A stretch of DNA of 64,000 nt from Aeromonas finlandensis (GCF_000764645.1 NZ_JRGK01000026.1:83232-147231), one strand, 5' to 3'. Shown: positions 46,701 to 59,744, counted from the stretch's first letter. Translations and numbers: made by a program. The notes: generated from the letters alone by a model not told the origin.

Positions 46701-47447
46701 TTACTGCTGCTCACAGCGAAGCATGCGGGGCTGCACCCTGGGAACCAGCTTGTCGTAATGACCGCTGGCACGTGCCGCAGCCAACGCCTCGTTGAACCGC
46801 TCGACAAGCTCGCGCCCGCCCGGCACCTTGCGCGACACCATCAGATAGAAGGTATCGCTCTGGCGAAAATAGGGTAACGGCTGCAGGTAGTTGGGGTCGC
46901 CGAACACCTGCATACTGGCGTCTGCCGTCACTGCATCGTTCATTGGCATCAGATCAACCCTTTTCAGTTCAAGCAGTTGCAGACACTGCGCCAGACTTTT
47001 GGGGCGGGTAAGCTGTAAAGAGAAACGGGCAATCACCTCATCCGCGTGGCTGGTGCTCCAGCCTGCGGGAATGCAAACCCGCAAGCCCTGCCACTTGCCA
47101 TCGAGCACCGCATCGCTGCCATGATAGGTAAACCAGGAGAGGTAATCGATGTGAATAGGGGCGCTGTAGTAGAAGAGCTTGGCCCGTTCATTCGTCCAGG
47201 CGTAGGGGTAGGTAGCGGATGCCAAGCCGTTGCGAGTCAACTCGTAACCCCGGTTCCAGGGCAGATAATCCACTTTCACCTCGGCATACCCCGCCTCGCG
47301 CAGCAGAGTCGTCACCAGCCGGGTACTCTGACCGCCATCGGGCAAGCTGGCACCGGAATAGGGTGAAAACTCCCCTGTCACCAGCGACAAAGGAGCGCCT
47401 GACAACCATCCACACCAACAACAGAGCAACCACCAATAGTGCTTCAT
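46701..47447 (-). CDS. Orphan periplasmic solute-binding protein (SBP_bac_3-like)
   Basis: A 248-residue exported protein: signal peptide (HYWWLLCCWCGWLSG, cleavage near SGA) followed by a type-2 binding-protein fold (SLVTGEFSPYSGASLPDGGQ, VDYLPWNRGYELTRNG, TYPYAWTNERAKLFYYSAPI). Similar proteins are usually annotated as polar amino-acid-binding or transporter substrate-binding proteins. No permease or ATPase gene lies nearby, so uptake may not be its job. ATG at 47447 is preferred because GAGGG stands six bases before it. Confidence 0.8.
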   Translation of the reverse strand: MKHYWWLLCCWCGWLSGAPLSLVTGEFSPYSGASLPDGGQSTRLVTTLLREAGYAEVKVDYLPWNRGYELTRNGLASATYPYAWTNERAKLFYYSAPIHIDYLSWFTYHGSDAVLDGKWQGLRVCIPAGWSTSHADEVIARFSLQLTRPKSLAQCLQLLELKRVDLMPMNDAVTADASMQVFGDPNYLQPLPYFRQSDTFYLMVSRKVPGGRELVERFNEALAAARASGHYDKLVPRVQPRMLRCEQQ

Positions 47448-47567
47448 CGCCATCCCTCTCTTTACTCTGTGACTAAGTATAGGAGGCTGGCCCTGATAAC
47501 CCGGTCAGGTTGCCTTTACGCCGACGCCCCTGCTAAGGTGCAGCCATTTCGCTACCGAGGAGTTCCA

Positions 47568-48398
47568 ATGTTACCCCTACCCGACGCCCTGATCTGGGGT
47601 GCAATGGCGTTAGCCACCCTGCTCTGTCTGGCACGACAACGCCTGCCCGGTTTTCTGCTGCTGGCGGTGGCCCTGCTGCTGGCCCTCTGGCTGGATCGCC
47701 TCACCCCGACGGCCCTGCTGGTAACGCTGGCGGCCTTGTTGCTGGCATGGCGTCTGCCGTCATTGTCAGGCTATGGCCGAACCCTGGCATGGGGAGCACT
47801 GCTGGCATGGGCGGTAGCGCTGACCCTGCATCTTGTTCCCGGTTTCAGCAATCTCAAGGTGCTGGATCAGGCGCTGGCAGGACCCGCAAGCGTACCGTTC
47901 AACATGTATCTGAACCTCGACAAACCGCTGCTCTTCTTTGGCTTGCTGCTGGCCTGCCCGACGCTGCTCGGCAAGGGGGGCGCAATCCGCTGGCGCCCGC
48001 TGGCCCTGTTGCTGCTACCGCTGGGGGCTCTGCTGGTCATCGCCTGGCAGTTGGGGGCACTGAAACCGGAAGTGGGTCTGCCCCACTGGTGGTGGCTGTT
48101 TGCACTCAACAACCTGCTGTTCACCTGCGTGGCGGAAGAGGCGCTGTTTCGTGGCGCGATCCAGCAGGGGCTGACCGAGCGTTACCGCCCCTTGATAGGC
48201 ATCGTCATAGCCGCGCTACTGTTCGGCGCTATCCACCTGCCCGGTGGCCCACTGCTGGCGCTGTTTGCGACGCTGGCGGGCTGCTGCTACGGCCTGGCAT
48301 TCCAGCTAAGCGGGCGACTCACCGTCGCCATCCTGATCCACTTCGCCTTCAACTTCGCTCATCTGGCCCTCTTCACCTATCCGCTGGCCCACCGCTAA
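47568..48398 (+). CDS. CPBP-family intramembrane metalloprotease
   Basis: A membrane protein of 276 residues with about eight hydrophobic segments. The C-terminal part holds the CPBP (Abi/Rce1-like) motifs EEALFRG (motif 1, paired glutamates), GAIHLP (motif 2, His) and LIHFAFNFAH (motif 3, His). Members act as prenyl-type or bacteriocin-immunity proteases; substrate here unknown. ATG at 47568 follows GAGGAG. It is divergent from the binding-protein gene and has no partner on its strand, since the next gene starts 200 bp on. Confidence 0.85.
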   Translation: MLPLPDALIWGAMALATLLCLARQRLPGFLLLAVALLLALWLDRLTPTALLVTLAALLLAWRLPSLSGYGRTLAWGALLAWAVALTLHLVPGFSNLKVLDQALAGPASVPFNMYLNLDKPLLFFGLLLACPTLLGKGGAIRWRPLALLLLPLGALLVIAWQLGALKPEVGLPHWWWLFALNNLLFTCVAEEALFRGAIQQGLTERYRPLIGIVIAALLFGAIHLPGGPLLALFATLAGCCYGLAFQLSGRLTVAILIHFAFNFAHLALFTYPLAHR

Positions 48399-48597
48399 TC
48401 CTTCTGGCGCCCGACACGGGCGCCTTCCCTCGCCTTACCTTCCCTCTCTTTCATCGTGCCGCCTCGCTCGCTTTACACCTTCACAAAGCTCCAAACAAAA
48501 CCAATTCATTTACTTGTAACCAAAATGTAAACAGAATGACCTCTGCATTCGCCATAACAGTCACTTTCCATTGCCCTGCAACCAAAAGGATCCTGTG

Positions 48598-49914
48598 ATG
48601 CAGAAAAACCTCAGCTATGCCGCCCTGCTGCTGGTCAGCCAGTTCCCGCAACTGGCACTGGCCGATACCGATGTCTACCTCACCAACAACAGCCCTGAAC
48701 CGCTCCAGATCGACATTCGCCAAAGCGGCACCGGCCAGCTGCAACCCGGCAGTCAGTGGAGCCAGCACCGTACCGAGCTGGGCCCGTGGGAGAGCGCCAT
48801 GGTGCTCAGCTTTAATCGCTATGAGGGGGTCAAGGCAGGCAAGAGCTATCTGTTCGAAACCCGCGTGACCACAGCGGGTGGCGACGTCTATCGGCTCAAC
48901 CAGCTGATGGAGGGAACCTGGTGGAACACCACCTTGCAGCACGGTGGCGAGACGCCGACCGGCACATCCGGCTGGCAAAGCGATCGGGTAATCCATCGCG
49001 TTACGGGGCCACAAGAGCTGGCCTTTGCCGCCAAGTTCACCGGCCGCTACGACGATCTGCACTATATGATCACGCCCCCCCAAAAACGGGAGCAGCCGGA
49101 ACCGGCAGAAAACAGGCTCAAGGTCGCCAGCTACAACGTCTGGGCGCTGCCGGTGATCGCCTCCAGCATCGGCGAGCGGTTGACCTTGTTGCCTGATTAC
49201 CTCAAGGGTTATGACGCCCTGTTGCTGCAAGAGGTATTCGATGGCCGCCGCGAGGGCTTTTTGCAGGCGCTGGCGAAAGAGTATCCCTACCAGACCAAGG
49301 TGCTCGACAAGCCCGGGGTCAACATTCACGACGGCGGCGTGGTGATCGTCAGCCGCTACCCCATAGTGCGGGAGGCCCAGCTGGTCTATCCCCAGTGCAC
49401 CGGCACCGACTGCTTCGCCGACAAGGGGGTGATGTACGCCGAGGTGATCAAGGGGGGCAAGGCATGGCACCTGTTCGCCACCCACACCGCCAGCTTCGAC
49501 ACCGACGAGGCGCGCAAGCTGCGCCAGATCCAGTTCGGCCAGATCCGCGCTCTGGCTGCCAGCCTGAAGATCCCGGCCACGGACACCGTCATCTACGGCG
49601 GCGACTTCAACGTCAACAAGCGCAAGTTTGCCGATGACTACACCAGCATGCTGGCCAATCTGAACGCCCATGAACCCACCTACGGCGGCTACACCGAAGC
49701 CACCTTCGATCCCAGGATCAACCCCTATGCCGGTGGCCCGCTCTCCGGCGGTGCCAACGTCGAGTACCTCGATTATCTGGTGGTGAGCCGGGAGTACGGC
49801 AGCGCCAGCCGCAACCTCAACAGCGTCTGGATCCCCCGCAGCAGCGATGGCAGCCTCTGGCCAGCCAGCAACCTCTCAGACCACTTCCCGATCAAGGGAG
49901 AGATCAGCCGATGA
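48598..49914 (+). CDS. Secreted sphingomyelinase / phospholipase C-like protein
   Basis: Secreted phosphodiesterase of the endonuclease-exonuclease-phosphatase fold, probably cleaving sphingomyelin. The 438 residues have a signal peptide (1-22, ending LALA), an N-terminal domain of about 150 residues of unclear role, then the catalytic domain. This carries ASYNVWALP (metal-site Asn), LLLQEVFDGR (metal-site Glu), THTASF, IYGGDFNVNK (Asp and Asn) and NLSDHFPIKG (catalytic Asp-His). The C-terminal domain resembles bacterial neutral sphingomyelinase/beta-haemolysins from memory. ATG at 48598 follows AAAAGGA. Its stop overlaps the start of the next gene by 4 bp. Confidence 0.87.
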   Translation: MQKNLSYAALLLVSQFPQLALADTDVYLTNNSPEPLQIDIRQSGTGQLQPGSQWSQHRTELGPWESAMVLSFNRYEGVKAGKSYLFETRVTTAGGDVYRLNQLMEGTWWNTTLQHGGETPTGTSGWQSDRVIHRVTGPQELAFAAKFTGRYDDLHYMITPPQKREQPEPAENRLKVASYNVWALPVIASSIGERLTLLPDYLKGYDALLLQEVFDGRREGFLQALAKEYPYQTKVLDKPGVNIHDGGVVIVSRYPIVREAQLVYPQCTGTDCFADKGVMYAEVIKGGKAWHLFATHTASFDTDEARKLRQIQFGQIRALAASLKIPATDTVIYGGDFNVNKRKFADDYTSMLANLNAHEPTYGGYTEATFDPRINPYAGGPLSGGANVEYLDYLVVSREYGSASRNLNSVWIPRSSDGSLWPASNLSDHFPIKGEISR

Positions 49915-50696
49915 AGCGTCACTACGGCTTGCTGGCGCTGGCTATCCTGACCCTTTTGCTGGTGAATCTGGGCTGGCAGGAAGAGCCGTCCCCGATATCG
50001 CCAGAACGGCGGACGACGCCCTCTCAGGCCGATGCGCAGTTACCAGCAGCACCGGGGAGCCCGCCTCCCCGCATTCCAAACGCTGAGGGGATGGATGGCA
50101 AGAGCAAGGGCGTGCCCAGCAGCTGGCAGGCGATGCCGGATGAACTGATCCGCCAGCTTGCCAGCGAGATCAGCGACAGCGAGTTGCCGCTGGCGCAGCG
50201 CGTGAGCAATCTGGAGGCAACAGAGGCAGGGTGGCTGAGCGAGGGGGAGAGCCTGATCCGGCTACAGGGGCGCTATGCCCTGGCGCTGGATCAACTGGCG
50301 CAAGAGAGCGAGCAGTTGCCGCTGGCCGAACGGCTGGACGCCCTCAGCCGCTTGCAGGATCAGTGGGCGGCGGATCATCCGGATCTGGCGGCGGACCTGT
50401 TCAACCCGGATGCCCGCCTGCAGCAGGCTCGTCAGCTGTGGGGAGATGAGGAGCTGGCCACCCTGGCCCGCCACTTCCTGCCCACAGAGCAGGCCGACGC
50501 CACGCTGGCGTTTGCCGGGGCGCGCCAGCAGCAGCTGGATCAACGCAGCCGCTACCAGCGAGAGCTGGCCGCGCTGGAGCAGCAACTGGCGGCCAGTCAA
50601 CAGCAGATGGATCCCGCGCTATGGCAACAACACAAAGAGGAGGTGTTGAGCCAGTGGCGCCGTGACTTCTTCGCCCGGGAGCAAGGCAAACCCTAG
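49911..50696 (+). CDS. Membrane-anchored lipase-chaperone-like protein (LifO-like)
   Basis: A 261-residue protein in three parts. An N-terminal membrane anchor (about residues 5-20, LLALAILTLLLVNLGW) is followed by a Pro/Ser-rich linker (about 25-65) and a long, charged helical region (about 70-258) rich in Gln, Leu and Ala. This layout and the ARQLWGDEELATLA and RSRYQRELAALEQQL stretches resemble the steric foldase LifO of secreted lipases, though it is shorter than the usual about 340 residues and I do not find a clear RxxFDYxLSALGE motif. It overlaps the sphingomyelinase gene by 4 bp (ATGA), so coupling is likely. A role as that enzyme's folding helper is inferred; a plain coiled-coil protein is the alternative. 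Confidence 0.62.
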   Translation: MKRHYGLLALAILTLLLVNLGWQEEPSPISPERRTTPSQADAQLPAAPGSPPPRIPNAEGMDGKSKGVPSSWQAMPDELIRQLASEISDSELPLAQRVSNLEATEAGWLSEGESLIRLQGRYALALDQLAQESEQLPLAERLDALSRLQDQWAADHPDLAADLFNPDARLQQARQLWGDEELATLARHFLPTEQADATLAFAGARQQQLDQRSRYQRELAALEQQLAASQQQMDPALWQQHKEEVLSQWRRDFFAREQGKP

Positions 50697-50698
50697 GG

Positions 50699-51919
50699 TC
50701 AGCGCTTGCCCTGGAACTGCTTGACGCTGCGCTTGGCCTGAGTACGGCGATTGGCCTGCTTGTCGCGGGCCGGGCGCTTGCCCTCCCCGCTGGCAGGCTG
50801 GTCGGTGACCGGGAATCCGGCCAGCTCACCCAACGGCAACTCGCGACCGGTCAGGGTGCGGATGGCTTGCAGCATGTCACTCTCGCCATGACAGACCAGC
50901 GAGATGGCCAGCCCCTCGCGGCCAGCCCGGGCAGTACGGCCAATACGGTGCACATAGACAGGCGCGCTGGCGGGGAGATCCAGATTGATCACCACCGGCA
51001 GCGCCTCCACATGGATGCCGCGCGCCATCAGGTCGGTGGCCACCAGCACCCGCACCCGACCCTCCTTGAAATCATTGAGCGCCTGCTCGCGCACCGCCTG
51101 CTCCTTCTCGCCATGGAGGGCGGCCACCGCAATGCCCGCCTTGGCCAGCTTTCTGGCAACCCCGTCGGCATCATCCCGCGCACTGATAAAGACCAGCACC
51201 TGCGGCCACGCCTGCTCCTTGAGCAGGCTGATGAGCGCCGGGACCTTGCTGCTCTTGTTGACCAGATAGAGCCGCTCCTCGATCTCGTTCACCACGCTGT
51301 TGAGGGGGTTGGCCTCGATGCGGGTGGGCTCGCGCAGCAGGCCGTTGGCCAGCATCTCCAGCTCGGCAGGCAGGGTGGCGGAGAAGAGCAGGGTCTGGCG
51401 ATCTGCCGGAATAAAACCGAGCAGCGCCTTGATGTCGGGTGCAAAGCCCATCTCCAGCAGGCGATCCGCCTCATCCAGCACCAGCAGTTGCAGAGCATCC
51501 AGTCCCAACAACTGCTGGGTCAGCAGATCACGCAGCCGCCCCGGCGTGGCCACCAGCAGTTGTGGCCCCTGCGCCAGCTCGGCCTGTTGCTGCTCCTGCG
51601 CAACGCCCCCACACAGCGTCACGATGCGCAGCCCCAGCGCCTCGGCGCCCCCTTGCAGCGCGGCAGTGACCTGCGTCGCCAGCTCGCGGGTCGGCACCAG
51701 CACCAGACCCTGCACCAGACTGGAAGAGGCATCGAGCCGCTGCAGCAGCGGCAAGCCAAACGCCAGGGTCTTGCCACTGCCGGTCTGGGCCAGCGCCAGC
51801 AGATCCTGCCCTGCCAGTGCCGCCGGAATGGCCAGCTGCTGGATGCGGGTCGGTGTCTGCAACGTGGCGGGCAAAGAGGCCAGCAGGGCGGGATGGAGGG
51901 CAAGTTCGCTAAAGGTCAT
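50699..51919 (-). CDS. DEAD-box ATP-dependent RNA helicase
   Basis: Cytoplasmic RNA helicase, 406 residues. All core motifs are present: Q-motif (TPTRIQQLAIPAAL), I AQTGSGKT, Ia PTRELA, Ib TPGR, II DEAD, III SAT, IV VLVFISAR, V ATDLMARGIHVEALP and VI HRIGRTARAGR. The basic tail (KRPARDKQANRRTQAKRSVK) suggests RNA binding outside the core. It is RhlE-like in type, but a precise name is not possible by eye. It converges on the chaperone-like gene with two bases between stops and no obvious terminator. Confidence 0.93.
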   Translation of the reverse strand: MTFSELALHPALLASLPATLQTPTRIQQLAIPAALAGQDLLALAQTGSGKTLAFGLPLLQRLDASSSLVQGLVLVPTRELATQVTAALQGGAEALGLRIVTLCGGVAQEQQQAELAQGPQLLVATPGRLRDLLTQQLLGLDALQLLVLDEADRLLEMGFAPDIKALLGFIPADRQTLLFSATLPAELEMLANGLLREPTRIEANPLNSVVNEIEERLYLVNKSSKVPALISLLKEQAWPQVLVFISARDDADGVARKLAKAGIAVAALHGEKEQAVREQALNDFKEGRVRVLVATDLMARGIHVEALPVVINLDLPASAPVYVHRIGRTARAGREGLAISLVCHGESDMLQAIRTLTGRELPLGELAGFPVTDQPASGEGKRPARDKQANRRTQAKRSVKQFQGKR

Positions 51920-52086
51920 GGCGCTACGTCAACAAAGAAGTGGGAGGCGAAGTCTAGCCAGCCAGCCCCCATAAGTAAAAGGACGTTGCCAAACAGAGGC
52001 AACCAGCAAGACGGAAGTAGAGATGAAAGCGGCCAGCACCTGTCATCAGACAGGGCTGGCCGCCGGGCAATCACAGCAGGAGAAAA

Positions 52087-52587
52087 TTACAGCGCAGCGA
52101 GGGCGGCAGCGTAATTCGGCTCGTCGGCCACTTCGGCGACCAGCTCGCTGTGCAGCACCTTGTTGTCACCATCCAGCACCACGATGGCGCGAGCGGTCAG
52201 CCCTACCAGCGGGCCGGAGGAGAAGGCAACACCGTAATCTTCCATGAAGGCAGCGCCACGCAGGGTGGAGAGGGTCACCACCTTGTCCAGACCTTCGGCG
52301 CCGCAGAAGCGGGACTGGGCGAACGGCAGATCGGCGGAGATGCAGAGCACTACGGTGTTCTCCAGTGCACTGGCCTGCTCGTTGAACTTGCGCACAGAGG
52401 TGGCGCAGGTCGGGGTATCGACGCTCGGGAAGATGTTCAGGATTTTGCGCTGACCGGCGAAGCTTGCCAGAGTCACGTCGGAGAGATCCTTGGCCACCAG
52501 AGCGAAAGGCTTGGCCTGCTCACCGGCGACCGGGAAGTGACCGGCGACGGAAACCGGGTTGCCTTGCAGAGTGACTGAGTTGCTCAT
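52087..52587 (-). CDS. tpx: Thiol peroxidase Tpx
   Basis: Atypical 2-Cys peroxiredoxin that reduces lipid and hydrogen peroxides using thioredoxin. The 166 residues contain the peroxidatic Cys61 in [15 protein letters not shown] and the resolving Cys95 in [13 protein letters not shown]. It stands alone, divergent from zntA. Confidence 0.97.
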   Translation of the reverse strand: MSNSVTLQGNPVSVAGHFPVAGEQAKPFALVAKDLSDVTLASFAGQRKILNIFPSVDTPTCATSVRKFNEQASALENTVVLCISADLPFAQSRFCGAEGLDKVVTLSTLRGAAFMEDYGVAFSSGPLVGLTARAIVVLDGDNKVLHSELVAEVADEPNYAAALAAL

Positions 52588-52686
52588 GTGTTATGTCCTT
52601 TTTATTGGTGTAGTAAAAATCAGTGCTCCAGTATAAGCCTGTCACGTCCTCACAAACACCCGACAACATCAGGGGAATAAAAGGGG

Positions 52687-52718
52687 TTGACCTTGGACTT
52701 AACACCAAGGTTTACACT
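52687..52718 (+). promoter_or_regulatory. MerR-type metal-responsive promoter of zntA
   Basis: TTGACC (52687-52692) and TACACT (52713-52718) are separated by 20 bp, longer than the usual 17. The spacer region carries the inverted repeat ACCTTGG (52690-52696) / CCAAGGT (52705-52711). This over-long spacer with a central dyad is the hallmark of MerR-family promoters such as ZntR-PzntA. The regulator gene is not in the window. Confidence 0.85.
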
Positions 52719-52773
52719 CCTTTTCGTTATCAAGGATCCCGCAGGGGCGGGATCTCGCCAAGAGGAACGCATC

Positions 52774-55200
52774 ATGAGCAAATCCTGCTGCAGCAACCAG
52801 CACACTGCTGCTCCCATCAAGGCCGTCGGCAAGGCAGCAACCAGTCAGCACCAACACGACAGCCACTGCTGCGACAACGCAGCACCGGTCAGCTGCTGTG
52901 CCAGTCAGAGCGCCCATGACCATAAGGATCACGGCGCCAATGAATCTTCGGGTGATGAAGATCCCCCCAGAGGGAGCGCTAACCACCAGAGTTGCAGCTC
53001 TTCACACTCATCCCATGACCATCATGATCACCAACAGGAAGCCCCTGGCGAGCCACTGGTTGCGCCTGCGCAAGGCAACAGCCGCCATAGCTGGCAGGTG
53101 ATGGGAATGGATTGCCCCAGCTGTGCCCGCAAGATCGAGACAGCCGTCAGCCGCGTCAGCGGTGTGCAGCAGGCGCGTGTACTGTTTGCCACCGAGAAGC
53201 TGGTGGTGGATCTGGCCCCCGGCCTCTCCCCCGATCCCGTCACCGCCGCCGTACTGGCCGCCGGTTTCCAGCTCAAAGGTGTCGCCAGTGCGACTGAGAC
53301 CAACAAGAGCAAACAGCACCACAATCCGCTGCAGAGCAAGCTCGGCAGCTTTTTCGGCAAATATTGGCAACCTCTGTCACTGGCCAGCCTGATGCTGGTC
53401 GCCGCCCTGCTGCCGAGCGAGTTCGGTCAGCCGCTATTTACCTTGGCGACCCTGTGGGGCCTGTGGCCCATCTCCCGCAAGGCGTGGGCGCTGACCAAAA
53501 GCGGTTCCCCTTTCGCCATCGAAACCCTGATGACGGTGGCAGCGCTTGGCGCCCTGTTCCTCGGTGAAACCGCCGAAGCGGCCATGGTGCTGCTGCTGTT
53601 TATGCTGGGGGAACATCTGGAGGCCTACGCCGCCGGGCGTGCCCGGGCCGGGGTCACCGCCCTGATGGCGCTGGTGCCTGACAAGGCGCTGCGGATCCGT
53701 ACCACTGCCGAGGGCGAGGTGCGGGAAGAGGTGGGCGCCGATGAGCTGCGTCCCGGCGACATCATCGAAATCGCCCCGGGTGCCCGCCTGCCCGCCGATG
53801 CCCGTCTGCTCGACGCCCTTGGCGCATTTGACGAGAGCGCCCTGACCGGCGAATCCATCCCGGTAGAGCGTCGCCAGGGTGACAAGGTGCCGGCCGGTAG
53901 TCTGGCGGCCGATCGGGTGCTGCGCCTTGAGGTGGTCTCCGAACCCGGCAACAACGCCATCGACCGCATCCTGCACCTCATCGAGGAAGCCGAGAGCCAG
54001 CGCGCCCCCATCGAGCGCTTTATCGACCGCTTCAGCCGCTGGTATACCCCGGCCATGATGCTGATCGCCCTGCTGGTCGTCATTATCCCGCCGCTCGCCT
54101 TCGGCCAGAGCTGGGACGAGTGGATCTATCGCGGACTGGCGCTGCTGCTGATCGGCTGCCCCTGCGCGCTGGTTATCTCCACCCCGGCAGCGGTTACCTC
54201 CGCACTGGCCGCCGCCACCCGTCAGGGAGCGCTGATCAAAGGTGGTGCCGCGCTGGAGCGACTGGCCCATATCGATACCGTCGCCTTTGACAAGACCGGC
54301 ACCCTGACCCTGGGCAAGCCGCAGCTGACCGAGCTGGTCAGCCTCAATGGCCAGCCGGAGGCCGAGTTGCTGGCACTGGCGGCAGCCATCGAGCAGGGTT
54401 CACACCACCCGCTGGCCCGCGCCGTGGTCGCCAAAGCGAACGAACAGGGACTCTCGCTGGCGGACGCCCGCGACCTGCGCGCCCTGCCGGGCATGGGGGT
54501 TGAGGGGCGCATCGACGGTAAGCTGTGGCAACTGCTGGCACCGAGCCGGGTGGCGACCCTGAATGCGGAACAGCAGATCCTGATTGGGACGCTGGAGCAG
54601 CAGGGCAAGACTGTCGTGGTGCTCTGCCAGAGCAGCGGCGACCAGGCGCTGCCGGTCGCCCTGCTGGCGCTGCGGGATCAGATCCGGCCGGAGGCGGCGA
54701 CTGCGCTGCAAGAGCTCAACCGGCTCGGGCTCAACAGCATCATGCTGACCGGGGACAACCCCCGCGCTGCCGAGGCGATCGCCACCGAGCTGGGCATGGG
54801 CTGGCGCGCCGGTCTGCTGCCGGAGAACAAGGTAGAAGAGATCGCCAAGCTGGCCAGCACTCGGAAGGTTGCCATGATCGGCGATGGTATCAACGATGCC
54901 CCCGCCATGAAGCGGGCCAGTATCGGCATCGCCATGGGGGGCGGCACCGATGTGGCGCTGGAGACCGCCGATGCGGCGCTGACCCACAACCAGCTCGGTG
55001 GCATCGCGGCCATGATCCGGCTGTCGCGAGCGGCACTGGCCAATATTCACCAGAATATTGCGCTGGCGCTGGGGCTGAAGGCCATCTTCCTGGTCACCAG
55101 CCTGCTCGGCATCACCGGCCTGTGGATTGCGGTGCTGGCCGATACCGGCGCCACCGCGCTGGTGACCGCCAACGCCCTGCGACTGCTGCGCAAGCGCTAA
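52774..55200 (+). CDS. zntA: Zn(II)/Cd(II)/Pb(II)-exporting P-type ATPase
   Basis: P1B-type ATPase pumping toxic divalent metals out of the cytoplasm. The 808 residues start with an unusual region of about 105 residues rich in Cys and His (CC pairs at 5-6, 32-33 and 41-42; HDHKDH, SSHDHHDHQQ). Next come a metal-binding domain GMDCPSCARK (Cys114 and Cys117), eight membrane segments, GCPCALVISTP (CPC about 462-464), phosphorylated Asp506 in DKTGTLT, HHPLAR and GDGINDAPAM near 704. Shape matches ZntA/CadA. ATG at 52774 follows GAGGA. A MerR-type promoter lies directly upstream. Confidence 0.95.
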   Translation: MSKSCCSNQHTAAPIKAVGKAATSQHQHDSHCCDNAAPVSCCASQSAHDHKDHGANESSGDEDPPRGSANHQSCSSSHSSHDHHDHQQEAPGEPLVAPAQGNSRHSWQVMGMDCPSCARKIETAVSRVSGVQQARVLFATEKLVVDLAPGLSPDPVTAAVLAAGFQLKGVASATETNKSKQHHNPLQSKLGSFFGKYWQPLSLASLMLVAALLPSEFGQPLFTLATLWGLWPISRKAWALTKSGSPFAIETLMTVAALGALFLGETAEAAMVLLLFMLGEHLEAYAAGRARAGVTALMALVPDKALRIRTTAEGEVREEVGADELRPGDIIEIAPGARLPADARLLDALGAFDESALTGESIPVERRQGDKVPAGSLAADRVLRLEVVSEPGNNAIDRILHLIEEAESQRAPIERFIDRFSRWYTPAMMLIALLVVIIPPLAFGQSWDEWIYRGLALLLIGCPCALVISTPAAVTSALAAATRQGALIKGGAALERLAHIDTVAFDKTGTLTLGKPQLTELVSLNGQPEAELLALAAAIEQGSHHPLARAVVAKANEQGLSLADARDLRALPGMGVEGRIDGKLWQLLAPSRVATLNAEQQILIGTLEQQGKTVVVLCQSSGDQALPVALLALRDQIRPEAATALQELNRLGLNSIMLTGDNPRAAEAIATELGMGWRAGLLPENKVEEIAKLASTRKVAMIGDGINDAPAMKRASIGIAMGGGTDVALETADAALTHNQLGGIAAMIRLSRAALANIHQNIALALGLKAIFLVTSLLGITGLWIAVLADTGATALVTANALRLLRKR

Positions 55201-55224
55201 GCCAGCCGATAGCATCCTGGTCAC

Positions 55225-55251
55225 AAGCCGTCCCCAACCGGGACGGCTTTT
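55225..55251 (+). terminator. Terminator of zntA
   Basis: AAGCCGTCCC and GGGACGGCTT pair with a five-base loop, followed by TTCTTTTT, 25 bases after the zntA stop. Confidence 0.87.
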
Positions 55252-55409
55252 CTTTTTCCTCTCATTCCTCTCACGACACCCCGTAAAAGAAAAAGCGCGT
55301 CTGCCGGTCGGCAGTCGCGCTTTGCTTACTCTCTCGGAGTTATCCCACCCTTGGCGAGGTGGAATTCAACCCGGGGACGCCGAGCCATCCCCGGACTCAA
55401 TGGGTTTGC

Positions 55410-59063
<3,654 letters not shown>

Positions 59064-59326
59064 GATTTTTATAATTCCCGCTGTAGTTAGTCTCGATAGT
59101 CGAGCACCCGGTCATTGCCAGGCGGTGCCATATTAATCAGCGGCAATCGTTGCAGATGTGAGCGGAAGAGCAAAAAAACCAACCAGATTCAACAAGATAA
59201 CGTTTTCAGATTGAAACTTCGATCCGGCTCACAGACCTCACGGCCATTTGGCCTCATATCTGGAAAATGGCACTCTCGGGGTCAGAAAAGCAATGTCTGA
59301 TCAAGTCGATAGACAAGGAGCACACA

Positions 59327-59740
59327 ATGAAACGGATTGAAGAGCAGGCGCGACGACTCGATCAGGAGTACCAGGCGATCGGGCAGTTGTTTGACCAGTT
59401 CTGCCAGCAGGCTGGCGCCCTGGCCGAGCAGTATCACTTCTTCAACTGGCCAGACTATGAAGACTCGCCCCCGTTGAGCCGGGCGTTCACCCTACTGGGG
59501 GAACCCCGCGAGCTGCGGCTGCGCTGCCAGCTTGGTGAACGCTCCGCCCTCAATGGGCTGATCCAGGTGATCGCCGAAGATGGCACCATCGACGCCAGTC
59601 TCGGATTTCGCGCCGATGGTCAGCTGCTGCTGGAGTCAGGCAAGCTGCTGGACAACCCGCCCGAGCTGCTGCTCAAGCTGCTGCTCGGTGCGGTATGGCA
59701 GCACAAGCCCCAAGAGGTACTCGACAAACAAGAACACTAA
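59327..59740 (+). CDS. Hypothetical protein, 137 residues
   Basis: Unrecognised soluble protein. It begins with a helical, Gln/Glu-rich stretch (MKRIEEQARRLDQEYQAIGQ) that may be a coiled coil, followed by PDYEDSPPLSRAFTLLGEPR and a beta-rich middle (VIAEDGTIDASLGFRADGQL). No signal peptide or membrane segment. ATG at 59327 follows AAGGAG; an in-frame start 60 bp upstream lacks a site. It converges on the MscS-like gene with four bases between the stops and stands alone on its strand. Confidence 0.72.
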   Translation: MKRIEEQARRLDQEYQAIGQLFDQFCQQAGALAEQYHFFNWPDYEDSPPLSRAFTLLGEPRELRLRCQLGERSALNGLIQVIAEDGTIDASLGFRADGQLLLESGKLLDNPPELLLKLLLGAVWQHKPQEVLDKQEH

Positions 59741-59744
59741 ATTC

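Noticed and set aside
48407..48425. A hairpin after the CPBP protease gene as a terminator
   Set aside because: The stem (GGCGCCC / GGGCGCC) is good but lacks a T-run on either strand.
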